A DNA stretch of 53,266 bases from Chitinophagaceae bacterium (lineage in GTDB: Bacteria > Bacteroidota > Bacteroidia > Chitinophagales > Chitinophagaceae). Positions 43,161 through 52,463 of this stretch are shown here, in pieces; position 1 is the first letter of the stretch, and each line of letters starts with the position of its first letter. The stretch is from NCBI GenBank assembly GCA_014379965.1, contig JACMKU010000191.1, positions 1 to 53,266 of the forward strand, given 5' to 3'. Position numbers and translations under genes: made by a program. The notes beneath the pieces were generated by a model. The model made no database searches and was not told the origin of the DNA. It saw only the letters and a list, made by a program, of their open reading frames with translations.

Positions 43161-44243
43161 TTCCTTACCTCCCCGAACTTCCTTAAGTATCTCCGCGGCA
43201 ATCTTCTTATCAGCATCAGTGCGGGCAAGCGATGCGATATTGTTTCTCATTTCCCCTTGCGTACGTTCATCGTTTGCGAGAGCGATGATCCTTGGCACCA
43301 GGTCCTCCGCCGCTTCCTTGTCGCTGATCATCCACGCCGCATTTCTATCGACGAGCTGACGCGCGTTGACGGTCTGGTGGTCTTCCGCTGCGTGAGGATA
43401 TGGGACAAATAACACCGGTTTGTTCACTACACACAACTCAGCAACAGTCATTGCGCCAGACCTTGCGACTACGATATCGGCTGCGGCATAGGCATACTCC
43501 ATTTGCTGAATGAAGCTGTCGACCCACAATCCGCGGCTAACCGTAGACCGCGGCTGATATTGCTTGCCCGTTTGCCATATCACTTGTAACCCCCCATTCA
43601 AAAGATCTTCAAGTCTCTTATCGATCGCTTCATTGATCGTCCGCGCACCAAGACTACCACCGACGACGAGTACCGTTTTCTTGCTTTCATCCAGTGAGAA
43701 AAACTTCAGGCCTTCTGATCGGCTTATCGTCGACTGGGTAATACTCGACCGCACAGGGTTTCCCGTTATGACTATTTTCTCCTTCGGAAAAAATGATTCC
43801 ATCCCCGTGGTACCAGTAAACACTCTCGTGGCTTTCTTCCCAAGCATTATGTTCGACCTGCCTGCAAACGAGTTCGACTCGTGAATGAAGGTGGGTATTC
43901 TCCTCGCTTGAGCGAGGCGAAGGACCGGGAAGCTTGAATAGCCTCCGACACCAATGGCCGCATCGGGTTTGAATCCCTTGAATATCGAACGCACCTGGAA
44001 GAAACTCCTGATGAGTTTGAATGGTAGACTTATGTTTTTTATCAAAGAACTACGATTGAATCCTGCTATGTCCAATCCTTCTCTCTTGTATCCCGCCTGC
44101 GGAACTTTTTCCATTTCCATTTTTCCCTTCGCACCGATGAACAATATTTCGATACTGTTATCCGCCGCCTTCAATGCATTTGCGATAGCTATCGCCGGGA
44201 AAATATGACCGCCTGTTCCTCCACCTGCTATTACAATGCGCAT
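43146..44243 (-). CDS. murG: UDP-N-acetylglucosamine:lipid I transferase MurG
   Basis: Converts lipid I to lipid II at the inner face of the membrane. 365 residues, normal length. N-terminal motif MRIVIAGGGTGGHIFPA, GVGGYSSFPVL, and nucleotide-binding GGSLGARTINEAI plus VPYPHAAEDHQTVNA. Ends (KESSRV) inside a TTTAAAC-word repeat. Followed by murC after 22 nt. Confidence 0.97.
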   Translation of the reverse strand: MRIVIAGGGTGGHIFPAIAIANALKAADNSIEILFIGAKGKMEMEKVPQAGYKREGLDIAGFNRSSLIKNISLPFKLIRSFFQVRSIFKGFKPDAAIGVGGYSSFPVLRLAQARRIPTFIHESNSFAGRSNIMLGKKATRVFTGTTGMESFFPKEKIVITGNPVRSSITQSTISRSEGLKFFSLDESKKTVLVVGGSLGARTINEAIDKRLEDLLNGGLQVIWQTGKQYQPRSTVSRGLWVDSFIQQMEYAYAAADIVVARSGAMTVAELCVVNKPVLFVPYPHAAEDHQTVNARQLVDRNAAWMISDKEAAEDLVPRIIALANDERTQGEMRNNIASLARTDADKKIAAEILKEVRGGKESSRV

Positions 44244-44268
44244 GTCGTTTATCTTTTTGTCAGTGCCT

Positions 44269-44295
44269 GCCCGCCTTCGCTACGCTATGGCGGGC
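44269..44295. repeat. GCCCGCC...GGCGGGC hairpin repeat
   Basis: GCCCGCC (44269-44275), core TTCGCTACGCTAT, GGCGGGC (44289-44295). The core TTCGCTACGCTA recurs at 52.62 kb. Lies between ftsW and murG. Confidence 0.75.
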
Positions 44296-44300
44296 GCGGC

Positions 44301-44339
44301 CCGATTCCAGATTCCAGATTCTTAATTCCTAATTCCCGC
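44301..44339. repeat. GATTCCA-word half element at the ftsW 3' end
   Basis: Words CCGATTCC, AGATTCC, AGATTCT, TAATTCC, TAATTCC in tandem. It contains the ftsW stop (44322-44324) and encodes its last residues GIRN. Same word family as the GGGAATC palindromes, single arm. Confidence 0.72.
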
Positions 44340-45584
44340 TTCTTTCACTCGTGCGCCTTCCAATTGCTCCACATTCCTCGCCACGCTCAATATGATACCA
44401 ATGGAGAGGCAGGTGAAAATGAAACTCGTGCCTCCCATACTTACTAATGGCAATGTCACCCCCGTTACCGGGAACAGGTTAACTGTTACGGCCATGTTCG
44501 CGATTGCCTGTATGGCCAGCGTAAAGCTCAATCCCAACGCCAGGAATGCACCGAAGGCATAGGGGCATTTCTTGAAAAGCCTGATGCATCGATAAAGGAA
44601 GACCAGGTAGATAAAGACAATGAAGGCTCCACCGGTGAAACCGTATTCTTCGATGATGATTGCGAAAATGAAATCATTGTAAGCCTGTGGCAGGTAGTCG
44701 CGAGTGGTACTATTGCCAGGACCCACGCCAAACAATCCTCCCTTTGCAATAGCCATCTTTGCCTGGTTGACCTGGTACATCTCATCATTATCAGCCTCTT
44801 TTCCTCCATAGATAAAACTCTCCACACGACCAACCCAGGTGTTCACTCTCGTGAAGACGCCTGAAGATGCTTTCTTTGAGACGACCGCTTCATCACCAGA
44901 TGAATTGTGACGGATTACTGCGGCACCCACCAATAACAGGATGGGAATCGCGGCAATGCCGATAGTGATCGCGATATGTTTCACCCTCGCGCGTCCGATG
45001 AATAAGAGCATCAGGCAACTGGCGCCGAGTAACAATGCGGTAGATAGGTTGGCCGGAGCTATCAGTATGCAGGTGATCGCTACGGGTATCATGATCGGAA
45101 TGAATCCTTTCTTCGCATCCTTTATGACATCCTGTCTCTTACTAAGGAGACGGGCCAGGTACATGAACAAGGCCAATTTTGCAAGATCGGAGGTCTGCAT
45201 GGTCATGTTGATCAAAGGAAGCCTGATCCAACGGCTGCCTTCGTTCATGCTCACGCCGAAAAACAGTGTATATATAAGGAGTGGTATAGTCAGCAGGAAT
45301 AGTATCTTGGCTATACCCGAATAAAACACATAATTCACCCGGTGAGCAAAATAGATCACAAGCAGGCCGACGAAGATGAACATCACTTGCTTGAAGAGAT
45401 ACACTTCCGTGTTGCCCTTGTAATTCTTGTACGCGAGTGAGCCCGTAGCGCTATAAACCGCCAACAACGAGATCAACACCAGCAGTACCGCCAGTGCCCA
45501 AATCACCTTGTCGCCTTTGGTCCGGCTAACAAGCTGACCAAATCGGCTTTGTAGTGGTGGTTGTATGTTTATTGCTTGGGACAT
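44322..45584 (-). CDS. ftsW: Septal peptidoglycan glycosyltransferase FtsW
   Basis: A SEDS-family lipid II polymerase of the divisome that works with FtsI. 420 residues, about ten membrane helices. Seen: LLAVYSATGSLAYKN, NEGSRWIRLPLINMTMQTSD, IAPANLSTALLL, the large loop with GGKEADNDEMYQVNQAKMAI, GGLFGVGPGNSTTRDYLPQA, DFIFAIIIEEYGFTG and the end VTLPLVSMGGTSF. The C-terminal residues GIRN and the stop codon derive from a GATTCC-word repeat. Confidence 0.96.
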   Translation of the reverse strand: MSQAINIQPPLQSRFGQLVSRTKGDKVIWALAVLLVLISLLAVYSATGSLAYKNYKGNTEVYLFKQVMFIFVGLLVIYFAHRVNYVFYSGIAKILFLLTIPLLIYTLFFGVSMNEGSRWIRLPLINMTMQTSDLAKLALFMYLARLLSKRQDVIKDAKKGFIPIMIPVAITCILIAPANLSTALLLGASCLMLLFIGRARVKHIAITIGIAAIPILLLVGAAVIRHNSSGDEAVVSKKASSGVFTRVNTWVGRVESFIYGGKEADNDEMYQVNQAKMAIAKGGLFGVGPGNSTTRDYLPQAYNDFIFAIIIEEYGFTGGAFIVFIYLVFLYRCIRLFKKCPYAFGAFLALGLSFTLAIQAIANMAVTVNLFPVTGVTLPLVSMGGTSFIFTCLSIGIILSVARNVEQLEGARVKEAGIRN

Positions 45585-45616
45585 TTTCTTGATAATAAAA
45601 ATTAAACTAGTTGGGG

Positions 45617-45796
45617 TCCTCGCCCTGTTTCTCGCTCTCGCTCTGTTCCTGTTTCTGTTTTCTGTTCCTGTTTCTGTTTCTGTTCCTGTTCCTGTTTCTG
45701 TTCCTGTTTCTGTTAATTCAAACTATAAGCGAGAAAGAGAAACAGAAACAGGAACAGGAACAGGAATAGAGCGAGAAACAGAGCGGGAGCGAGGGG
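45617..45796. repeat. CTGTTC/CTGTTT 6-nt word palindrome
   Basis: About thirteen 6-nt words CTGTTC or CTGTTT after a CTCGCT prefix (45617-45713), loop TTAATTCAAACTATAA, inverted arm (45729-45796) with CAGAAA, CAGGAA words and the GAGCG suffix. Fills the ftsW-murD spacer. Confidence 0.9.
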
Positions 45797-45800
45797 TAGC

Positions 45801-45820
45801 ACTCACCACTCACCACTCAC
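45801..45820. repeat. CACTCAC-word run at the murD stop
   Basis: Three 7-nt ACTCACC words; on the minus strand GTGAGTG. The murD TGA stop (45817-45819) is part of the first word. Confidence 0.65.
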
Positions 45821-47172
45821 AGTTCCTTCACCGCATGCTTAAACTGCTTCCCCCTATCCTCATAATTCTTAAAAAGATCGAAACTTGCACACGCCGGACT
45901 CAGCAATACCACATCACCCTTGGCCGAGAAATGAAAGGCGGCTTGTACTGCATCGACCGCATTCTCGGTGTTAACGATCGGGCTGATCATGTTGCCGAAG
46001 GCTTCATGGATCTTCCGGTTGTCCGTACCCAGGCAGATGATCGCTTTTACTTTTTCCTTCACCAATTCGGAAATCAGCGAATAGTCGTTTCCCTTGTCAA
46101 CTCCTCCCATTATAAGAATGGTTGGCTTGGTCATGCTCTCGAGAGCATACCAGGTCGAATTGACATTGGTAGCCTTACTATCATTGATGAATTCTACTCC
46201 CCGAATAGTGGCCACGGGCTCCATACGGTGCTCGAGGCTCTGGAAGTTCTGAACGGCTTCACGGATCCTGTCCTTTCGGATGTCGAGCAGTGTAGCCGCA
46301 ACGCATGCTGCCATAGTGTTGTATTGATTGTGTTTGCCTTTCAGCGCGAAATCGAATACGCTCATCGAAACAAAGTCTTGTCCTGTCCTGATATACATGT
46401 CCCCGTCTTTAATAAACGCTCCATTGGGTAGTTCTTTTTTCATACTGAAGGGCAGTTGTTTAGCTTGGATGTTTAACCCGATAGTTACCGGATCGTTTAG
46501 ATATTTCATAGTTACCTCATCATCGGCGCAGTAGATGAAATGATCATCCTGCTGCTGGTTTTCCGTTATCCGGAACTTGCTCCTGATGTAATTCTCAAAT
46601 TTGTACTCGTACCTGTCGAGGTGATCCTCCGTGATATTCGTCATGATGGCGATATCGGGACGGAAGGTCTTTATGTCGTCAAGCTGGAAACTGCTGATCT
46701 CCGCTACATATAGCGCCTTCGGATCCATGGCCACCTGCCTTGCAAAAGAATAACCAATGTTTCCTACCAGTCCCGCATCCAATCCCGCCTCGCGACAGAT
46801 GTGATAGGTAAGTGCAGTGGTTGTTGTCTTGCCATTGCTGCCGGTGATCCCTATGATCTTGCTATCTCCTTTGAAGCGATAGGCCAGTTCAATTTCACTG
46901 ATGATATTGATTCCTTTATTCCGGAGTTTTTTAACCAGATCATTCTTATCTGGTATTCCGGGGCTTTTCATCACTTCATCAGCATTGAGAATTCTCTCCT
47001 CGTTTTGAACCCCTTCTTCAAATTCGATTTCGGCCTTCCTCAACTCGATACGATAATTTTCCTTCAAAGAGCTTTGATCCGAAACGAATACGTCGTATCC
47101 CTTTTGTTTTGCCAGGAGCGCGGCACCAACGCCACTTTCTCCTCCACCCAATATGACGAACCGCTTCTCCAT
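45817..47172 (-). CDS. murD: UDP-N-acetylmuramoyl-L-alanine--D-glutamate ligase
   Basis: Adds D-Glu to the growing muropeptide precursor. 451 residues. N-terminal VILGGGESGVGAALLAKQ, P-loop GSNGKTTTT (111-119), NITEDHLDRY, the carbamylated-Lys region and INDSKATNVNSTWYALES, MGGVDKGNDYS. Ends exactly at a GTGAGTG-word run. A pair of mutually exclusive hairpins lies just before its ATG. Confidence 0.97.
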   Translation of the reverse strand: MEKRFVILGGGESGVGAALLAKQKGYDVFVSDQSSLKENYRIELRKAEIEFEEGVQNEERILNADEVMKSPGIPDKNDLVKKLRNKGINIISEIELAYRFKGDSKIIGITGSNGKTTTTALTYHICREAGLDAGLVGNIGYSFARQVAMDPKALYVAEISSFQLDDIKTFRPDIAIMTNITEDHLDRYEYKFENYIRSKFRITENQQQDDHFIYCADDEVTMKYLNDPVTIGLNIQAKQLPFSMKKELPNGAFIKDGDMYIRTGQDFVSMSVFDFALKGKHNQYNTMAACVAATLLDIRKDRIREAVQNFQSLEHRMEPVATIRGVEFINDSKATNVNSTWYALESMTKPTILIMGGVDKGNDYSLISELVKEKVKAIICLGTDNRKIHEAFGNMISPIVNTENAVDAVQAAFHFSAKGDVVLLSPACASFDLFKNYEDRGKQFKHAVKEL

Positions 47173-47179
47173 TTTACCC

Positions 47180-47215
47180 GCCGCAGAATTATTGTCAGCC
47201 CCTGCGGCATGGGCT
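47180..47215 (-). promoter_or_regulatory. Alternative hairpins in the murD leader
   Basis: On the minus strand AGCCC pairs with GGGCT (47197-47215), or GCCGCAG pairs with CTGCGGC (47180-47208). They share bases, so only one can form. The second ends seven bases before the murD ATG and could shield it. Rest of the 207-bp mraY-murD gap: no gene or tandem-word repeat seen. Confidence 0.4.
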
Positions 47216-47379
47216 TATTGTACGGAATGTGGTTTTTCATAAGCATTGGGTCTTCAAATGCACCACAATGACTTTGATTTGGTTCGGTTTCCAACGGGTT
47301 CGTAAATGGTGGTTTTTCAGTAAAAATTTCCCCGGTCTTCTATATTGTTGTCTCCTGCATTTCAAAATTGTATCTGCTC

Positions 47380-48657
47380 CTACCTAAGTTTTAAAGTGGC
47401 TATGCTCAACAAGACGAGCAACACCGTCACTATCCAGAACCTCGTAACAATCTTCGACTCGTGATAGCCGAGCTTCTGATAGTGGTGATGGAGCGGGCTC
47501 ATAAGGAATATCCGGCGGCCTTCGCCATATTTCCTTTTCGTATACTTAAAATATCCGACCTGCAACATCACGCTCACATTTTCTACCAGGAAAACACCGC
47601 AGAATATAGGTATCAGCAACTCTTTGTGTACAATAATGGCTATCGCTGCAATGATTCCTCCAAGTGTCAAACTTCCAGTATCACCCATGAATACCTGTGC
47701 CGGGTATGAGTTGAACCATAGGAACCCTATACACGCTCCAATCATCGCGGCTATGAATATCGACAGCTCCGCCAGGTTAGGTATGTACATGATATTGAGG
47801 TAATCGGCGAAGAAGAAATTACCACTCGCATAGGCGAAGATGCCGAGCAGCACCCCGATCAAGGCCGAGGTTCCCGTCGCGAGGCCATCAAGTCCATCCG
47901 TGATATTCGATCCATTGGATACTGCTGTGATGATGAATATGACTATTAGGATGTACAATATCCACGTATACTCGCGCCAACTGGCGGGTAACAACTTCGA
48001 ATAATTGAATTCATGATTCTTGACGAACGGGATGGTGGTCAATGGCTCTTTCGTGATCACATAGTATTTTGTTCTGCCTCCCACTTCCTTCGCCATCACG
48101 GTGGAATCGTTAACAGCAGGTTTGCCGATATACTCACGCCAGATCGTAACGTTACTATTGAAGTATAGCGTTGCACCTACTATCACACCCAATCCAACCT
48201 GCCCAAGAATCTTAAACCAGCCGGCAAGTCCATCCTTATCTCCTTTCTTATAGGCGCCTCCCGCCTGTTGCGCGAGTCGTTTAGCGCGAAGTTTCAGGTA
48301 ATCATCCACGAAACCGATTATGCCGAGCCACACAGTGCTCACCAGCATAAGACGGATGTATACCTTGTTCAGGTTTGCTAATAATAATGTTGGAATTAAA
48401 ATAGCCAGGATGATGATGAGCCCACCCATCGTCGGCGTACCCTTCTTACTCTTCTCACCGGCGAGTCCAAGATCCCGAACACTTTCACCAATCTGCTTGT
48501 TCCTTAAAAAATGGATCACTTTTCTACCAAACAGCATGGAGATTGCCAATGCAAGTAGCATGGCAAGCAACACCCTGAAGGTGACGAAATTGAACAGCGC
48601 GCTTCCTGGGAAGACGATGTCCTGTGATTCAAACCATTTAAATAAGTGATACAGCAT
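47380..48657 (-). CDS. mraY: Phospho-N-acetylmuramoyl-pentapeptide transferase
   Basis: Makes lipid I from UDP-MurNAc-pentapeptide and undecaprenyl phosphate in the inner membrane. 425 residues, longer than the roughly 360 of E. coli because of an insert of about 55 residues after [16 protein letters not shown] (roughly 178-235). Key blocks: [64 protein letters not shown] and [19 protein letters not shown]. The aspartates DD, D and the HHH motif are all present. Confidence 0.97.
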   Translation of the reverse strand: MLYHLFKWFESQDIVFPGSALFNFVTFRVLLAMLLALAISMLFGRKVIHFLRNKQIGESVRDLGLAGEKSKKGTPTMGGLIIILAILIPTLLLANLNKVYIRLMLVSTVWLGIIGFVDDYLKLRAKRLAQQAGGAYKKGDKDGLAGWFKILGQVGLGVIVGATLYFNSNVTIWREYIGKPAVNDSTVMAKEVGGRTKYYVITKEPLTTIPFVKNHEFNYSKLLPASWREYTWILYILIVIFIITAVSNGSNITDGLDGLATGTSALIGVLLGIFAYASGNFFFADYLNIMYIPNLAELSIFIAAMIGACIGFLWFNSYPAQVFMGDTGSLTLGGIIAAIAIIVHKELLIPIFCGVFLVENVSVMLQVGYFKYTKRKYGEGRRIFLMSPLHHHYQKLGYHESKIVTRFWIVTVLLVLLSIATLKLR

Positions 48658-48684
48658 CCTGATTTTGGGTTATTCCTTTTATTT

Positions 48685-48803
48685 GCGTGAGTGGTCAGTG
48701 GTCAGTGGTCAGTCACTCATGCTGTTCGCACAGATTTTTCGCTATCGTACTGCCTTTTCAAAATTTTTGAGCCCACTCACCGTTCACAACTCACAGGTTC
48801 ACC
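48685..48803. repeat. GTGAGTGGTCAGTG-word palindrome overlapping the murE stop
   Basis: Left arm of 7-nt GTCAGTG words (48685-48715), right arm CACTCACCGTTCACAACTCAC. The loop side reads on the minus strand GGGCTCAAAAATTTTGA, close to the loop at 11.2 kb. The murE TGA (48799-48801) lies in the right arm. Confidence 0.8.
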
Positions 48804-50268
48804 GCCCCAGCTCATCAAACATCTCCCTCACCATTTTCTTATCATCAAAATCGTACTTAACCCCTTTTATCTCCTGGTACTTCTCATGTCCCTTGCCCGC
48901 TATCAACACAATGTCTTCCGGTTTGGCAAGGCTGATCGCCGTCTTGATAGCCTCCTTCCTTTCTGCAATGGAAAGTTGTTTTCTCTTTGCAGCCGGCAGC
49001 AGGCCTTCTTCCATGTCTTTTATTATCTGCAGCGGATCCTCGCTCCTTGGATTATCGCTGGTGAAAATCACTTTGTCGCTATGCTCGCAGGCTACTGATC
49101 CCATCACCGGTCGTTTCGTTCTATCTCTATCACCACCACATCCTACCACCGTGATCACCTGTTCAAATCCCTTCTTCAACTTCTTGATCGTCGCCAGCAC
49201 ATTAAGCAAGGCGTCGGGCGTGTGGGCATAATCCACGATAGCGATTACTTTGTCTTTTGCCGATATCATATAATCAAACCTTCCTTCCGCCCCGGTAAGC
49301 ACGCTGAGGTTTCTAAGAATCTCGTGCTTGTCTTCATTCAGGTTCACTGCAGCGCCATAAACAGCCATGAGATTGTAGGCATTGAACTCCCCGATCAATC
49401 TGAAATGCACCTCCTGGCCGTTGATGTCCATCACCAAACCTGTCAGGTTGTTCTCGATGATCCGGCCTTTGAAGTCGGCTAGCGTCTTCAGGCTGTAGAA
49501 ATACTTTTTCGCATTAGTATTCTGCAGCATCACCGCTCCTCGTTTATCATCCACATTGCTAATTGCAAATGCGGATGAGGGGAGTGCATCGAAAAAGGCC
49601 TTCTTCACCCGGATATATTCGTCAAACGTCTTGTGATAATCCAGGTGATCATGCGTGATGTTGCTAAACAGGCCTCCTGTGAACTGCAAACCGGTGATCC
49701 GGTGTTGCTGAATGGCGTGTGAACTTGACTCCATGAAAACATGCGAACAACCTTCATCTGCCATCTGCCTCAACAATGCGTTCAGGTTAACGGCATCGGG
49801 GGTGGTATGCGTGGCCGGCACTACCTTGTCCCCAATATGGTTCTCGACTGTACTTAGCAAACCACATTTGTATCCCAGCGATGCAAAGAGCTTATATAAT
49901 AATGTAGCGATCGTTGTCTTTCCATTCGTACCAGTCACTCCTACCACTTTCATTTCTTCAGATGGCCGACCGAAAAAATTATGAGCCATATACCCGGCGG
50001 CGGCGGCGCTGTTTTCTACCTGTACATACACCACTCCTTCACGTAAACTGGGAGGCGTTACTTCGTATACGATGGCTGTCGCTCCCGACTCGATTGCTTT
50101 ATCAATGAACTGATGGCCATCCGTCACAGTTCCTTTTGCCGCCACGAACACGGTGCCTTCAACCACCTTCCTCGAATCAACCTGGATGTTCTTTACGGAG
50201 ATGTCCGTACTCCCTTTCACCGATCGCAGGTTCACTTTATATAGTACTTCACTTAATAACACTCTCAA
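48799..50268 (-). CDS. murE: UDP-MurNAc-L-Ala-D-Glu--meso-DAP ligase
   Basis: Adds the third residue of the stem peptide. 489 residues. P-loop GTNGKTT (113-119), SSHAIQQHRI, and the specificity motif DNPRSEDP (about 408-415), which predicts meso-diaminopimelate rather than lysine. The start is TTG, with stop codons in frame just upstream. The ftsI stop is 33 nt upstream on the same strand. Its stop codon is part of a GTGAGTG-type repeat. Confidence 0.96.
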   Translation of the reverse strand: MRVLLSEVLYKVNLRSVKGSTDISVKNIQVDSRKVVEGTVFVAAKGTVTDGHQFIDKAIESGATAIVYEVTPPSLREGVVYVQVENSAAAAGYMAHNFFGRPSEEMKVVGVTGTNGKTTIATLLYKLFASLGYKCGLLSTVENHIGDKVVPATHTTPDAVNLNALLRQMADEGCSHVFMESSSHAIQQHRITGLQFTGGLFSNITHDHLDYHKTFDEYIRVKKAFFDALPSSAFAISNVDDKRGAVMLQNTNAKKYFYSLKTLADFKGRIIENNLTGLVMDINGQEVHFRLIGEFNAYNLMAVYGAAVNLNEDKHEILRNLSVLTGAEGRFDYMISAKDKVIAIVDYAHTPDALLNVLATIKKLKKGFEQVITVVGCGGDRDRTKRPVMGSVACEHSDKVIFTSDNPRSEDPLQIIKDMEEGLLPAAKRKQLSIAERKEAIKTAISLAKPEDIVLIAGKGHEKYQEIKGVKYDFDDKKMVREMFDELGR

Positions 50269-50301
50269 TCATTATATAATTATAGGCCCATCGCCCACAC
50301 A

Positions 50302-52437
50302 TCAGACTCCACTTAGCTCGAGCACGACCGTCAGACCTTTTGCGAGACCGGTGCCCGGCATCACTGACTGTGTAACGATCTTACCACGACCCCTGATGGT
50401 CACCTTTAATCCCATGCTCTCTAGCAGGTATAGCGCATCCTTCAAACCCATGCCCTTCACATTCGGCATTACCTGTTTCCTCACCGGGTTCGACTTCATC
50501 ACTGGTTGGTGATTGTCGGCAAACACATGACTCCATTCTTTGTCCATCACAGAATCGGAGTACGCAACACCCAGTGTCCGATAAACAGTCTTTATTCCTG
50601 TAGCACTGCCAGCATAGAAATACGATGAGCTGTCTATACGAATTGCGTACATACTCGGGTCCTTCTTTTGAACATACATTGCATAAATCTTGGTTGCGAC
50701 CTCCCTGAACACCGGACCTGCGAGTGTCCCACCGTAGTGGAGTGCAGCATGTGGTTTGGATCGGATCACGACGATGCAGGAATACTGCGGATCGTTTGCA
50801 GGAAAATATCCTGCGAAAGACGCCTGGTATACGCCGTCGTGGTATTTAATATTTCCATCGGCGACGTGTGCAGTTCCAGTCTTTCCTGCCACTGCGAATG
50901 GCATGTCCTTGAAGGCTGGCTTGCCTGTTCCTTCCGTCACCACTGCCTCCATACTTTGACGGGCTGCTGTTATGGCTGACTCATCACCAATTTTTTCGTC
51001 CATCACCTCTGGAGAGAATTGCTGAATTACAATTCCATTCCTCTGTATACTGTTGACCAGGTATGGCTTCATCATCCGGCCATTATTAGCAATCGCATTG
51101 TAGAGCGTAAGCGTATGCAATGGGCTTACCTGCAAAGCATAACCAAAACTCATCGTCACCATATTCATCAATCCCCCACTTTTCTTTTCGAGTGGCGCAA
51201 GCTGTGGTGTAGGAATGTTTGAAAGATCGATTGGCGAACGCACATCAAGGTGATACTTGTGCAAGTACTTTCTGAAAGCTGCGGGGTCATCCGCGAATGC
51301 TTTCATGGCGAGCTTGCTCATTCCTACGTTTGAGCTATGCGCGAAACATTCTTTCACTGTCAACACCGGCTTCGGTGAACGTTCGGCGTCATTCACATTC
51401 CGGGGTCCTACCATCATATTGCCGGCAGTTCCTACCTCCACCATATCATCCAAATTCGAAGTACCCTTGTCGAGCACTGCGAGAAGAGTAGCCAACTTAA
51501 TAGTTGAACCAGGTTCGGTGACACGAAGCGCGTAGTTATCATCTTCCCAATAACTACCGTCCGGGCGACGGCCGAGATTAGCAATGGCCTTGATCTTACC
51601 CGTTTTCGTCTCCATCACGATGCATGTGCCATACAATGATTCACTTTTTACCATCATCTTCAACAGGGCGTTCTCCGCGATATCCTGCATATTCACATCA
51701 AGAGTAGTAAAGACATCTTTTCCGTTCTCGGGCTCTACCTGGAAGCCTTCAATTGGAACAGCACCACCAGCAATGAAACGCACGAGTCGTTGACCTTTCT
51801 GGCCACTCAACAGGCTATCGTAAGTCCTCTCGAGGCCTACGTTCTGTTTCTTTGTCTTTCCATTGCTGGCGATGTGCTCCCTGGACAACCCTATTGTCCT
51901 GTTGGCAAGCAATCCGAATGGAGATAATCTCTTACTGTTGACCTCGACGATGACGCCACTTTTGTTGCGTCCTAATTTCACCAATGGAAAATTCCGGAAG
52001 GCCTTGTATTGTTCGAATGATAATTTTTTCTTAAGGGAATAGTAGCGGCTTTTGCTCTTGTAAGCGGCCTGCAATTCTTTCTTGTATTGTGCAGACGACT
52101 TATCGCTGAAGTAATCGGCCAGGGCGATTGAGAATGAATCGACATGGTTCTTGAAGATTCGCCCTTCCTTATCGCGAAGCCCTTCGGCCAGGAAGTCAAT
52201 GTAGATATCAAACTGCGGAAGAGAAGTACTGAGCATCTGCCCGTCTTCGCTATAGATAGTTCCACGGTCGGCGTCGAGCTCCATGATCCGCTGGTGCATG
52301 CTATCGCTCATGCTGCGCCAGTAATTTCCCTGGAAGCGCTGGATGTATAAGGCTTTACCGAGGATCAGCAGGCATAGTGCCACCATTCCGATAAAACCCA
52401 GGTATACCCTCCATAATATGTCACGCCTGATTTCCAA
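50302..52437 (-). CDS. ftsI: Septal transpeptidase FtsI (class B PBP) with C-terminal PASTA domain
   Basis: Cross-links septal peptidoglycan, partner of FtsW. 711 residues. N-terminal membrane helix (about 12-32), dimerisation/pedestal domain (about 55-235), transpeptidase with STIK (Ser311-Lys314), SSN (368-370) and KTG (519-521), then one PASTA domain (about 648-711, VMPNVKGMGLKDALYLLESM). The C-terminal PASTA is a common feature of Bacteroidota and Firmicutes FtsI/SpoVD. The start is TTG, with TAG in frame one codon further upstream. Confidence 0.96.
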   Translation of the reverse strand: MEIRRDILWRVYLGFIGMVALCLLILGKALYIQRFQGNYWRSMSDSMHQRIMELDADRGTIYSEDGQMLSTSLPQFDIYIDFLAEGLRDKEGRIFKNHVDSFSIALADYFSDKSSAQYKKELQAAYKSKSRYYSLKKKLSFEQYKAFRNFPLVKLGRNKSGVIVEVNSKRLSPFGLLANRTIGLSREHIASNGKTKKQNVGLERTYDSLLSGQKGQRLVRFIAGGAVPIEGFQVEPENGKDVFTTLDVNMQDIAENALLKMMVKSESLYGTCIVMETKTGKIKAIANLGRRPDGSYWEDDNYALRVTEPGSTIKLATLLAVLDKGTSNLDDMVEVGTAGNMMVGPRNVNDAERSPKPVLTVKECFAHSSNVGMSKLAMKAFADDPAAFRKYLHKYHLDVRSPIDLSNIPTPQLAPLEKKSGGLMNMVTMSFGYALQVSPLHTLTLYNAIANNGRMMKPYLVNSIQRNGIVIQQFSPEVMDEKIGDESAITAARQSMEAVVTEGTGKPAFKDMPFAVAGKTGTAHVADGNIKYHDGVYQASFAGYFPANDPQYSCIVVIRSKPHAALHYGGTLAGPVFREVATKIYAMYVQKKDPSMYAIRIDSSSYFYAGSATGIKTVYRTLGVAYSDSVMDKEWSHVFADNHQPVMKSNPVRKQVMPNVKGMGLKDALYLLESMGLKVTIRGRGKIVTQSVMPGTGLAKGLTVVLELSGV

Positions 52438-52463
52438 TTTCTATTTTAGTTGTTGCTATTAGT

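Noticed and set aside
45565..46431. A 288-residue plus-strand ORF beginning with Leu/Val/Ser-Pro repeats
   Set aside because: It is the translation of the CTGTTC palindrome followed by the antisense of murD; murD is certain on the minus strand.
47064..47294. Minus-strand ORF reading METEPNQSHCGAFEDP
   Set aside because: Its second half runs out of frame through murD; no ribosome-binding signal or family match, so treated as chance.
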